Below, one piece after another: positions 9,123 to 17,277 of a DNA stretch of 38,004 bases. The stretch comes from CAINVV01 sp037129695. Lineage in GTDB: Bacteria > Bacteroidota > Bacteroidia > Bacteroidales > Prolixibacteraceae. The stretch lies in assembly GCA_037129695.1 (NCBI GenBank), contig JBAXUL010000032.1, positions 1-38,004 on the forward strand, written 5' to 3'. Every line of letters begins with the position of its first letter. Positions within the stretch are counted from its first letter, which is position 1. Below the pieces are notes generated by a model. That model had not been told where the DNA came from. It searched no databases and was given only the letters and a program-made list of their open reading frames with translations. Position numbers and translations under genes: made by a program.

Positions 9123-10477
9123 TCAGCAAATTAATTCTGACAATTCCTTCCCTTTTGTGCACTTTGCCACTTTTCAGTTCACCGGCCATTACGAAAGCTG
9201 AGAAACCCAATGTCCTCTTCATTTTAGCAGATGATCTAGGTTATGGGGATCTATCATGCCAGGGAGGAAAAGATATTCACACCCCCAATATTGATCAGCT
9301 TTTTATGACCGGGGTGCGGTTTTCAAAGTTTTATGCCAGTTGTACCGTTTGCTCCCCAACCAGGGCCAGTCTGATGACAGGCCGCTATCCCGACATGGTT
9401 GGCGTACCCGGACTTGTTCGAGGGAACAAGGCAGACAACTGGGGATATCTCCTGCCTTCCGCAGTGACTCTTCCGGAAATGTTAAAAAAAGCCGGTTACC
9501 AGACGGCACTGATTGGCAAATGGAATTTAGGACTTGAAACACCCAATCTTCCCAATGAGAGGGGATTCGATTTCTTTCACGGTTTCCTGAGCGATATGAT
9601 GGATGACTATTATACGCATCTCCGGGAAGGTGTCAATTATATGCGCATGAACAAAACTGAAATATCTCCGCAAGGGCATGCCACAAATATTTTCACAGAC
9701 TGGGCCATCAATTATGTGGATGAAAAATCGAAGGAAAAAGACCCTTTCTTTTTGTACCTGGCCTACAATGCCCCACATTTCCCCATTCAACCACCCGAAG
9801 AATGGCTGGAAAAGGTGAAGAAGAGGGAAGGAAATATCGATGAAAAGCGGGCCAAGAATATCGCGCTTGTCGAACATCTTGATGAAAATATCGGCAGGGT
9901 CATTGATGCCTTGAAAAAGAACGGACAGTATGAAAATACGATCATCTTCTTTTCTTCCGACAATGGCGGCTATTTGCCTGTCGGGGCATCGAATGGAGAT
10001 CTCAGAGGGGGAAAACAGGAGTTTTTTGAAGGCGGAATCAAAGTTCCAACCTGTATGGTCTGGGAAGGGACATTAAAAAAAGGAGTGTATGATAAACTTG
10101 CTTTAACCATGGATTTTTTCCCGACAATTTGCTCAATCGCCGGTATCAATGTCAATCACACCATTGACGGAATAAATCTAATGCCCGGAATTCTTGGAAA
10201 AAGTGCCGGAGAGGAAAATAACCGGATTATCTATTTCATGAGAAGAGAAGGCGGCAATTACGGAGGGATGAGCTATTATGCCATTCGCAAAGGTGAATAT
10301 AAGTTGCTGCAAAATACTCCTTTTGAAAACTTTCAACTCTTCAACATTGAAGCTGATCCATTGGAGAAAAATCCTCTGGACATCAACCTGCCGCAATTTA
10401 AGGCGCTTAAGTCAGATCTGGCTCAGCACATCAGAATATCCGGAGCTATTCCCTGGGAAAAACCCGGAACCAATTAA
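9119..10477 (+). CDS. S1-family sulfatase with His-to-Asn change in GKWHLG
   Basis: This 452-residue exported sulfatase has a signal peptide at about 1-28. It has the N-terminal metal motif PNVLFILADDLGYGD, the formylglycine cysteine Cys78 in CSPTRASLMTGRYP, APHFP, FSSDNGG, and GGKQEFFEGGIKVP. The motif normally GKWHLG reads GKWNLG here (codon AAT at 9524, Asn136). The equivalent histidine in arylsulfatases contacts the formylglycine, so activity or specificity may be altered. Otherwise the catalytic set is intact and the length is normal, so it is not an obvious pseudogene. It starts within the stop of the preceding sulfatase and ends 23 bases before the third. Confidence 0.92.
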   Translation: MISKLILTIPSLLCTLPLFSSPAITKAEKPNVLFILADDLGYGDLSCQGGKDIHTPNIDQLFMTGVRFSKFYASCTVCSPTRASLMTGRYPDMVGVPGLVRGNKADNWGYLLPSAVTLPEMLKKAGYQTALIGKWNLGLETPNLPNERGFDFFHGFLSDMMDDYYTHLREGVNYMRMNKTEISPQGHATNIFTDWAINYVDEKSKEKDPFFLYLAYNAPHFPIQPPEEWLEKVKKREGNIDEKRAKNIALVEHLDENIGRVIDALKKNGQYENTIIFFSSDNGGYLPVGASNGDLRGGKQEFFEGGIKVPTCMVWEGTLKKGVYDKLALTMDFFPTICSIAGINVNHTIDGINLMPGILGKSAGEENNRIIYFMRREGGNYGGMSYYAIRKGEYKLLQNTPFENFQLFNIEADPLEKNPLDINLPQFKALKSDLAQHIRISGAIPWEKPGTN

Positions 10478-10500
10478 TCAACTGTCACAAATTTCTTGTC

Positions 10501-11904
10501 ATGAAAAAAGTACAATCGAGCATCTTGTTAATTTCCGGCATCTTGTCAGCCGGATTGGCAACCCACCAACATACATTTGCAGCCGGCAAAGCGATGGCCT
10601 CCAAACCCAATTTCATTGTCATCCTTGCCGATGACATGGGATATGGAGATATGGGAGTATTTGGCCATCCTACCATTCGAACCCCCAATCTGGACAAGAT
10701 GGCATCGGAAGGCCAAAAATGGACCAGTTTCTATGTAGCTGCCCCGGTATGTACTCCCTCCAGGGCAGGCTTACTCACAGGAAGGCTTCCGGTCAGGACC
10801 GGAATGAGCAGTGAAAAAAGGAGGGTTTTATTCCCCAATTCAAACGGAGGTCTGCCTGAAAAGGAGATAACCATTGCGTCTGCATTGAAAACCGTTGGTT
10901 ATGCTACCGCCTGTATCGGCAAATGGCATTTGGGTCATCTTCCACAGTTTGCACCCAATGCCCATGGGTTTGACTATTATTATGGAATTCCGTACAGCAA
11001 TGACATGGATGTCAAAGAAGCGGCCAATTATGTGTCCTATGTAACCAACCCAAAAATTGATTATTTCAATGTCCCGTTGATGAGAAATTCGGAGATCATT
11101 GAACGGCCTGCTGATCAGACTACTATTTCAAAAAGGTATACCCAGGAGTCTGTTCAGTTCATCCAACAAAATAAAGACAAACCCTTCTTCCTCTATCTGG
11201 CGCATTCAATGCCGCATGTGCCCTTGTTCAGATCCAAAGAATTCGAGAATAAGAGTCTGAGGGGAATCTACGGGGATGTCATTGAAGAACTGGACTGGAG
11301 TGTCGGAGAGATTCTGGCAGCACTGAAAAAAAATGGTCTGGAGGAGAATACCTTCGTCATCTTTACTTCGGACAACGGCCCTTGGTTATCGTTTGGTGAT
11401 CAGGGCGGGACTGCCGGTTTGCTTAGCGGGGGCAAAGGAGGAACCTATGAAGGAGGGATGAGAGAACCCACCATTTTCAGGTGGCCCGGCACGCTTAAAC
11501 CGGGTGTAATCATGGACATTGCCACTACCATGGATCTGTTGCCTACTTTTAGCAAACTGGCCAATTTCTCGCTTCCCAACGACAGGATCTATGATGGTTA
11601 TGATATCTCACCGGTTATGTTTGGAACCGGCAAAGATCCGCGCGATGTTGTATTTTATTACCGGGATGTTCAGTTGTTCGCCATCAGAAAAGGTGATTAC
11701 AAAGCCCATTTCAGAACCCAGCCTGAGTATGGCAGTGAAGTTATCACGGTTCTGGATACGCCATTGCTCTTCAACCTAAATATTGATCCGTCTGAGAAGC
11801 ATAATGTTGCAGACAAGCATCCCGAAATCATCGCTGAAATGAGGAAAATAATTGAGAAACACCAGGCAAGCATCGTGCCTGTAGAGAATCAACTTGAAAA
11901 GTGA
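10501..11904 (+). CDS. S1-family sulfatase (formylglycine-dependent), exported
   Basis: This third sulfatase has 467 residues. The signal peptide (about 1-27) ends near HTFAAG. The metal motif is PNFIVILADDMGYGD, the formylglycine cysteine is Cys84 in CTPSRAGLLTGR, followed by GKWHLGHLPQ, AHSMPHVPL, FTSDNGPW and GGKGGTYEGGMREP. All catalytic motifs are canonical. Many stretches match the first sulfatase, so the two probably arose by duplication. It follows the second sulfatase by 23 bases and precedes the GH3 gene by 57, consistent with one operon acting on one sulfated substrate. Confidence 0.93.
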   Translation: MKKVQSSILLISGILSAGLATHQHTFAAGKAMASKPNFIVILADDMGYGDMGVFGHPTIRTPNLDKMASEGQKWTSFYVAAPVCTPSRAGLLTGRLPVRTGMSSEKRRVLFPNSNGGLPEKEITIASALKTVGYATACIGKWHLGHLPQFAPNAHGFDYYYGIPYSNDMDVKEAANYVSYVTNPKIDYFNVPLMRNSEIIERPADQTTISKRYTQESVQFIQQNKDKPFFLYLAHSMPHVPLFRSKEFENKSLRGIYGDVIEELDWSVGEILAALKKNGLEENTFVIFTSDNGPWLSFGDQGGTAGLLSGGKGGTYEGGMREPTIFRWPGTLKPGVIMDIATTMDLLPTFSKLANFSLPNDRIYDGYDISPVMFGTGKDPRDVVFYYRDVQLFAIRKGDYKAHFRTQPEYGSEVITVLDTPLLFNLNIDPSEKHNVADKHPEIIAEMRKIIEKHQASIVPVENQLEK

Positions 11905-11961
11905 TTCAAAAAACCTTAATTTTATGTTTCTATTTTGGAAAACAACAATAATACATTCCTC

Positions 11962-14424
11962 ATGAGACACACATCCAGCTTTAGGTCAATGCTTTATGTG
12001 ACAATTCTGCTTTCAGCATTTAATTTGATATCTGTTGAAAGTAAAGCAGAACCAGAAAAGAACGTAAAAAACAGTCAGATTGATCTGATCATTTCAAAAA
12101 TGACTCTGGATCAAAAGGCACATCTTGTTGTAGGGACCGGAATGTATTTCGACCTGCCTGATTCGATCCTGACAAAAATGCCTCCGGGATTCGGCGGGCC
12201 TGCTGACCCTAATGATAAAGCCTATTCCGACAAAGTTGATCAGTTGCGCAAATATCTTCCCGGAGCATCCGGATTTTCATTTGAGTTCCCAACACTCGGA
12301 GTAACCTCACAGGTCTTTACTGACGGACCTGCCGGCGTGCGGATTCAGGCCAAACGAAAAGGGGAAGTTAAAACCTATTATTGTACGGCTTTCCCGATTG
12401 CCACTTTACTCGCTTCTACCTGGGACACCGAACTCGTTTACCGTGTGGGACAAGTCTTTGGGAATGAGGTAAAAGAATACGGATCAGACATTTTACTGGC
12501 TCCGGCGCTGAATATTCAGCGCGATCCGCTTTGTGGCCGCAACTTTGAATACTATTCTGAAGATCCTCTGGTAGCTGGTAAAATGGCTGCCGCCATAGTC
12601 AATGGCATCCAATCCAATGGCGTCGGGACCTCTGTTAAACACTATGCCGCCAACAATTCCGAGACCAATCGCTTATCAGTCAACACTATCGTCAGCGAAC
12701 GCGCTCTCCGCGAAATTTACCTGAGGGGATTTGAGATCGTGGTTAAAGAGGCACAACCCTGGACTGTCATGTCTTCCTACAATAAAATCAATGGTGTTTT
12801 TGCCTCACAGAGCCCTGACCTGCTCACTGATATTCTTCGCAAAGACTGGGGTTTTGAAGGATATGTGATGACCGACTGGGGAGGTGGAACAGACCCGGTG
12901 GCACAGATGAAAGCAGGAAATGACATGCTTCAACCCGGCACACCAAAACAAATCAAGGATTTGATCACTGCGGTCAAGGATGGTCAACTCGACGAAAAAA
13001 TTCTGGACCAGAATATTTCCAGGATACTGAAAATAATGTTCAAATCTCCACGTTACAAGAACTATCATTTTTCCAATACTCCGGATTTAACTGCCCATGC
13101 AGCAGTAACCAGGGAGGCTGCAAGTGAAGGAATGGTCTTGCTTAAGAATGCCGGTAAATCGCTTCCAATAGCCTCATCGGTAAAAACCGTAGCAGCATTT
13201 GGAAATACTTCCTACGATTTTATTGCAGGGGGAACCGGAAGTGGGGCGGTTAATAAGGCTTATACGATCTCGCTGACCGATGGATTGAAAAACGGTGGTT
13301 ACCTGATCAATGAAGATCTTCAGGGGATGTACCATAAGTATGTTGCCGAGGCCAGGGCAAAAGCACCACCATCAAAAAACCCGTTTGCTGTATTACTCGG
13401 AGGAATTGAACCCGTGGCAGAAATGGTTGTTGCTCCTGATCTTGCCGGGAAGTTAGCCGAAAAGAATGACATTGGATTGATTACCCTGGGTCGCAATGCG
13501 GGAGAAGGTTATGACCGGAAGGCCGAGGAAGGTGACTTCTACCTGACCGCCACAGAAAAAGAGATGATCAAAAATGTGGCTGATGCTTTCCATGCAAAAG
13601 GGAAAAAAGTGATCGTGATTCTGAATATTGCGGGCGTGATTGAAACAGCAAGCTGGCGAGATATTCCGGATGCCATTTTACTGGCCTGGCAGCCTGGTCA
13701 GGAAGGCGGAAATTCGGTGGTTGATGTACTGAGCGGAAAAGTCAACCCTTCAGGGAAATTGGCGGTCACCTTTCCAATCTCCTACAAGGATGCTCCCACC
13801 GCCAATAATTTTCCGGGAGTAGCCGAAAAGTCTGATGTTGTAGATCATTCAGCCGATTTGTCGGGATTTTCCTTTATGCGCCGCACGCCCTGGGAGGTAA
13901 TTTATGAAGAAGATGTATTTGTAGGATACCGTTACTATACCACATTCAAGGTACCTGTTGCCTATGAATTTGGGTTTGGATTGTCATACACCACTTTCGA
14001 ATATGGTCAACTTAAACTCAGTGCTTCCAATTTTAAGGATAAACTTTTGGCATCAATTGAAGTTAAAAACAATGGATCAGTGGCAGGGCGCGAAGTAGTG
14101 GAGGCCTATTTGAAATCTCCCTCCGCAAAAATGGCCAAGCCAGAAGAAGCATTGATTCATTTCGGCAAAACCAAACTCCTGAAACCGGGAGAATCTCAAA
14201 TAATAAAATTCACGATTGAGCCCAGGGACCTTGCCTCATTTGATGAATCTACCTCCTCGTGGATCGCTGAAACTGGCGACTATCAATTGAGAATTGGATC
14301 CTCTTCCATTACGATCAGGCAATCCGGTTCATTCCAACTTTCCAAAGAGATTGTCGTCGAAAAGGTATCCAAATCCCTGGTCCCTCAACGCAAGATCAAC
14401 AAATTGATTCCAAAAGCTTCTTAG
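11962..14424 (+). CDS. Glycoside hydrolase family 3 (beta-glucosidase-like), exported
   Basis: This retaining glycosidase has about 820 residues and a signal peptide at the N-terminus. The GH3 N-terminal barrel shows TDGPAGVRIQ and KHYAANNSETNR (substrate-binding Lys-His and Asn/Glu/Arg), then the nucleophile Asp in VMTDWGGG (codon at 12874, residue 305 from this start). The GH3 C-terminal domain contains the QPGQEGGNSVVDVL stretch. A fibronectin-III-like domain (VAGREVVEAYLKSP) closes the protein. The open frame reaches a TTG at 11935, but ATG 11962 gives the normal signal-peptide start. GH3 enzymes act on beta-glucosides, xylosides or N-acetylglucosaminides, and the sequence does not say which. 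It is the only glycosidase in the locus. Confidence 0.93.
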   Translation: MRHTSSFRSMLYVTILLSAFNLISVESKAEPEKNVKNSQIDLIISKMTLDQKAHLVVGTGMYFDLPDSILTKMPPGFGGPADPNDKAYSDKVDQLRKYLPGASGFSFEFPTLGVTSQVFTDGPAGVRIQAKRKGEVKTYYCTAFPIATLLASTWDTELVYRVGQVFGNEVKEYGSDILLAPALNIQRDPLCGRNFEYYSEDPLVAGKMAAAIVNGIQSNGVGTSVKHYAANNSETNRLSVNTIVSERALREIYLRGFEIVVKEAQPWTVMSSYNKINGVFASQSPDLLTDILRKDWGFEGYVMTDWGGGTDPVAQMKAGNDMLQPGTPKQIKDLITAVKDGQLDEKILDQNISRILKIMFKSPRYKNYHFSNTPDLTAHAAVTREAASEGMVLLKNAGKSLPIASSVKTVAAFGNTSYDFIAGGTGSGAVNKAYTISLTDGLKNGGYLINEDLQGMYHKYVAEARAKAPPSKNPFAVLLGGIEPVAEMVVAPDLAGKLAEKNDIGLITLGRNAGEGYDRKAEEGDFYLTATEKEMIKNVADAFHAKGKKVIVILNIAGVIETASWRDIPDAILLAWQPGQEGGNSVVDVLSGKVNPSGKLAVTFPISYKDAPTANNFPGVAEKSDVVDHSADLSGFSFMRRTPWEVIYEEDVFVGYRYYTTFKVPVAYEFGFGLSYTTFEYGQLKLSASNFKDKLLASIEVKNNGSVAGREVVEAYLKSPSAKMAKPEEALIHFGKTKLLKPGESQIIKFTIEPRDLASFDESTSSWIAETGDYQLRIGSSSITIRQSGSFQLSKEIVVEKVSKSLVPQRKINKLIPKAS

Positions 14425-14480
14425 CAAGTCGCTATTCCTCCTTTTCAGCCTTGAATATCCTCCACCTTCAAGGTAAAAAT

Positions 14481-14516
14481 AAACACGCACAAGAATGACT
14501 TGTGCGTGTTTGTTTT
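14481..14516. terminator. Bidirectional intrinsic terminator
   Basis: A perfect 13-bp GC-containing stem (14481-14493 with 14499-14511) with a 5-base loop is followed by TGTTTTTG on the + strand. The reverse strand reads the stem into TTATTTTTACC. It sits between the convergent GH3 gene and the minus-strand amidohydrolase, so it can end both transcripts. Confidence 0.9.
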
Positions 14517-14580
14517 TGTGAAAAGGAACTTGACGGAATGATCCTCAGACTACCTGATTATTTGCTATTTGAACAAAATA

Positions 14581-15513
14581 TTACTTCCCTTTGGTGAAAT
14601 CAAAATCAGGGAAGTAGTGAATCTTTAAAAAATCCAGCAGAACTGAGGCCAGGTCAATGGACAATTGTTCACGTTTTTGGTCATCTGATCTTAATTTCTC
14701 ATCCAGTTCTATCTGAATCCCGTCAATCGTTCCTCCAGCCGCTGACCCATGCCGCGTCGTGTTATAGCCACCGCTGAAATACGGTTCTTCCGGTTTCGGG
14801 AAAGGGTGTTTCAGACTTGGAACGCAAGGATAACCCATGTTTTCAAGCAATGTTCCCAGGCTGTTCTTGCCTCTGACCAACTCGGCATAAGAAGATGAAT
14901 GCTGATTGTGACCGATTAAATTCCGGATGCTGCTGTATTCAACAAATGATTCTGAATTGAGGAGGTCGTCATCCAACTGGAGTTCCTCACTGCTCATCAA
15001 ATAACCAAGTTCGCATCTTTCGATCGCATGCCGGTGTCCATGAAGGTCAATATAGAGACCTTTCCCAAAGCTTTTCACCACCTTTGCATTGGCACTATCT
15101 ATCGAATTTTGGAATTCGGTCCAGGCCAATTCGGCATTTTTATTTCCATCCGCTGCTTCCGTAATATTCCGGTTTGGATCCAACCTGGTCCGATGTAGCT
15201 TATTGATAATCACATAAGGATACAATCCGGTTTTTCTGAAAATTTCATTGCGTATTGCCAGTCCGATTTCAATGGTAAAAATGTCCTGATGTTTGGCACA
15301 GTTGGTACACGGACGTTCAGGAATCTCATCCGGCAACAGATATCCACCATGCGGAATGGAAATAACCAATGGCATATTTCCCGGCAATATTTCTATTAAC
15401 GCATTCGTGGCTGATGATTCCAGGCCCAAGGTAGTCGTTTGAGAAAAAAGGGATCCCGGCAGGAGAAGTAAACTTAAGTAAATGAGTAATTTAAGCTGTT
15501 TTTTATAATCCAT
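14581..15513 (-). CDS. N-formylglutamate amidohydrolase-like zinc hydrolase, exported
   Basis: This protein of about 310 residues is related to N-formylglutamate amidohydrolases (PF05013-type, structurally akin to M14 peptidases). A signal peptide (about 1-25, ending SLFSQ) places it in the periplasm or beyond, unlike cytoplasmic histidine-degradation enzymes. Candidate metal and catalytic residues are His55 in ISIPHGG, Arg/Glu in LDPNRNITEA and His158/His160 in DLHGHRH. The frame extends 17 codons further, to 15564, but a -7-like promoter at 15552-15559 lies in that extension, so I use ATG 15513. A clear paralogue with a type IX secretion tail is at 32291. The two flank the poly-gamma-glutamate genes, which suggests a gamma-glutamyl polymer or formyl/acyl-glutamate as substrate. 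That is inference. Confidence 0.85.
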   Translation of the reverse strand: MDYKKQLKLLIYLSLLLLPGSLFSQTTTLGLESSATNALIEILPGNMPLVISIPHGGYLLPDEIPERPCTNCAKHQDIFTIEIGLAIRNEIFRKTGLYPYVIINKLHRTRLDPNRNITEAADGNKNAELAWTEFQNSIDSANAKVVKSFGKGLYIDLHGHRHAIERCELGYLMSSEELQLDDDLLNSESFVEYSSIRNLIGHNQHSSSYAELVRGKNSLGTLLENMGYPCVPSLKHPFPKPEEPYFSGGYNTTRHGSAAGGTIDGIQIELDEKLRSDDQKREQLSIDLASVLLDFLKIHYFPDFDFTKGK

Positions 15514-15551
15514 TGTATAATTTTTTGTAAAAATACTGTCAAAAAACAAGC

Positions 15552-15559
15552 CAAAATTA
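15552..15559 (-). promoter_or_regulatory. Candidate -7 element for the minus-strand amidohydrolase
   Basis: On the minus strand this reads TAATTTTG, an exact TAnnTTTG match, about 38 bases before the ATG at 15513. No -33 TTTG is found at the standard spacing. It supports the shorter start of the amidohydrolase. Confidence 0.4.
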
Positions 15560-15822
15560 TCCAATCAGGCTATTCCAGCCTATTCGTCAGACAAAGAGAA
15601 TGCAATTAATTTTATATCGCCTGATACCTAAACAGATGGGAATACTCATATATTTTGTTTTGGTTCATGCAAATCATTCAAGTTTCACCTAACTAACCCA
15701 TTTGAGCGATTTTATCCCAATCAGATGGGCTGAATCATCGCACAAATAGCTCAGATAATTATACAATTTAATTTAGTTGCCTGATTATCATTACCGTAAA
15801 TAATAGGCATGAATTTTGATTA
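15560..15822. other. Divergent promoter region between amidohydrolase and TRAP permease
   Basis: Together with 15514-15559 this is a 309-base intergenic stretch without a gene. It contains CAGATGGG twice (15633-15640 and 15722-15729), CCCAT at 15697-15701, and a weak sigma-54-like GG-N10-GC at 15728-15741. No TAnnTTTG faces the permease. It is the likely control region for the long + strand series that follows. Confidence 0.45.
15727..15742 (+). promoter_or_regulatory. Weak sigma-54-like -24/-12 candidate
   Basis: GG (15728-15729) and GC (15740-15741) are separated by the required 10 bases, but few other consensus positions agree. It is noted because a sigma-54 activator is encoded at 30844. 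A GG-N10-GC pair is expected often by chance, so support is weak. Confidence 0.15.
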
Positions 15823-17112
15823 ATGATATCAACTAATTCAAGCTACATGAGCATCGAGCTAATCATTTTAATTTGTATGCTATCAACTTTTGCAATCAGT
15901 GTCTTTTTCTTAAAGATGCCTGCAGGAGTTTCATTGATGCTCTCCGCGGTAGTTGGAGCATTGGCGGGTGGACATGGCATTCCTGTCAGACATCTGGTTG
16001 AAGGTGGATTTGGATTCATGGAAGCCATCATGATAATTTCAACAGCCATGATCTTCATGAGGGTTATGGAAGATACCGGGGCGCTGGCAGGAATCAGTAA
16101 AGGAATCCTAAAGATCTTCCACAAAAATCCAACAATCCTGATTATCGCCATCACGATCTTTGTCATGTTTCCCGGGATGCTCACCGGGTTGTCCTCTACC
16201 TGCATACTGACAACAGGAGCTTTGGTAGCCCCCATTCTCATTGCAATTGGGATGCAACGGCTTGCTGTTGGCGCGCTGATTGCCATGGCGGCAGTATTCG
16301 GGGAAGTTGCTCCTCCTATCAGCATCCCTGTCATGATCATTGGCGGTGGAGTGGATATGCCATACATTGGATTTGGTATCCCTTTGATGCTTGCATCATT
16401 CCCGGCTGCAATCATCACTGCCTTGTACTTCAGATTCAGATATCTGCCAATATACAACATCGAACAGGTGAAGGAATACATGAAGGGGTTTGAAGGTGAA
16501 AAATACGGAATCAAACTATATCTCCCTCTGTTTTTTGTCATTCTGTATTTGATTGGTGAAATCAGTTTCCACGAATATGTACCTCACCTTGGTGTTCCAT
16601 TGATTTTTATGATCGGGGCTCTTCTTGGGCTATTGACCAAAAAAGGGGTTAGGCTGATCGATGTTTCCCGAAAAGCAATCAGAAGCGCGATGCCTGTCAT
16701 GGCAATATTGATCGGTGTCGGAATGTTTTTACAAATAATGGCGCTCACCGGTGTACGGGGGTATCTGGCCGTTACCGCCTTAGGCCTGCCCGAAAGTTTG
16801 CGGTATTTTGCTGCGGGTATCATGCCTTTCATGGGTTCAGCGTATGCTTCGGCCTCAGTGATCGGTGTCCCGTTGGTGTATGTGTTTATTGGCAAGAGTA
16901 CGCTGATTGTCACTGCCGCATTGGTGCTTTTGGCTGCCTTGGGAGACCTTATGCCTCCTCCGGCATTGCTTTGCGCCTATTCAGCGCAAATCGTCGAGGA
17001 AAAAAACCACTTCAAAATCCTCAAAATTTGTCTTATACCGATTGCCATTTCGATGACAATTGGAATACTCATTCTGATCTATGCACAGGAAATTTCAAAT
17101 CTGCTGTTATAA
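15823..17112 (+). CDS. TRAP-type transporter large permease (DctM-like)
   Basis: This polytopic inner-membrane protein has 429 residues and about ten to twelve hydrophobic segments, matching the length and pattern of DctM large permeases. Typical stretches include PGMLTGLSSTCILTTGALVAP and GEVAPPISIPVMIIGG. DctM moves organic acids together with a small DctQ subunit and a periplasmic DctP binding protein. Neither is recognisable nearby; instead a 48-residue two-helix protein follows after 9 bases. It may work with that protein and the exported protein at 18412 to take up glutamate-like acids. ATG 15823 is used; ATG 15847 (residue 9) is equally possible. It starts the series leading to the poly-gamma-glutamate genes. 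Confidence 0.82.
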   Translation: MISTNSSYMSIELIILICMLSTFAISVFFLKMPAGVSLMLSAVVGALAGGHGIPVRHLVEGGFGFMEAIMIISTAMIFMRVMEDTGALAGISKGILKIFHKNPTILIIAITIFVMFPGMLTGLSSTCILTTGALVAPILIAIGMQRLAVGALIAMAAVFGEVAPPISIPVMIIGGGVDMPYIGFGIPLMLASFPAAIITALYFRFRYLPIYNIEQVKEYMKGFEGEKYGIKLYLPLFFVILYLIGEISFHEYVPHLGVPLIFMIGALLGLLTKKGVRLIDVSRKAIRSAMPVMAILIGVGMFLQIMALTGVRGYLAVTALGLPESLRYFAAGIMPFMGSAYASASVIGVPLVYVFIGKSTLIVTAALVLLAALGDLMPPPALLCAYSAQIVEEKNHFKILKICLIPIAISMTIGILILIYAQEISNLLL

Positions 17113-17121
17113 TTTACTGAT

Positions 17122-17268
17122 ATGCTGTACTTTATTTATTCTCTGATTCTTGCTTTTGTGACTTTCGTGATTTCCCTCGAATTTCTGAGTGAGAAAAAAT
17201 GGAAAAATCAGTTGGCCATGGCCATGGTTCTACTGGTTTTTGTCATGAGACTTCTTCAAATCAAATAG
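17122..17268 (+). CDS. Small two-helix membrane protein, 48 residues
   Basis: A short frame starts at ATG 17122 (MLYFIYSLIL...) and ends at TAG 17268. It is predicted to have two transmembrane helices, about 2-19 and 31-45, joined by a charged loop EFLSEKKWKNQ. It fits the gap between the permease and the M14 enzyme with 9 bases on each side, the spacing of an operon gene. I do not recognise the family. It could stand in for the missing small TRAP subunit (normally far larger) or be an analogue of the tiny PgsE/CapE proteins of poly-gamma-glutamate operons. Both ideas rest on position only. Confidence 0.6.
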   Translation: MLYFIYSLILAFVTFVISLEFLSEKKWKNQLAMAMVLLVFVMRLLQIK

Positions 17269-17277
17269 GCTGAAAAA

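Noticed and set aside
15514..15564. Upstream extension of the minus-strand amidohydrolase
   Set aside because: The extra 17 codons would precede a normal signal peptide and overlap a TAnnTTTG element, so the shorter start is more likely.
15843..16541. A 232-codon minus-strand open frame
   Set aside because: It lies fully inside the TRAP permease gene on the opposite strand, is rich in Met/Ile/Pro without domain features, and is a reading shadow of a hydrophobic protein.
17122..17268. Classical DctQ small TRAP subunit
   Set aside because: At 48 residues with two helices it is far too short for DctQ, which has four helices. It is listed only as a small membrane protein.
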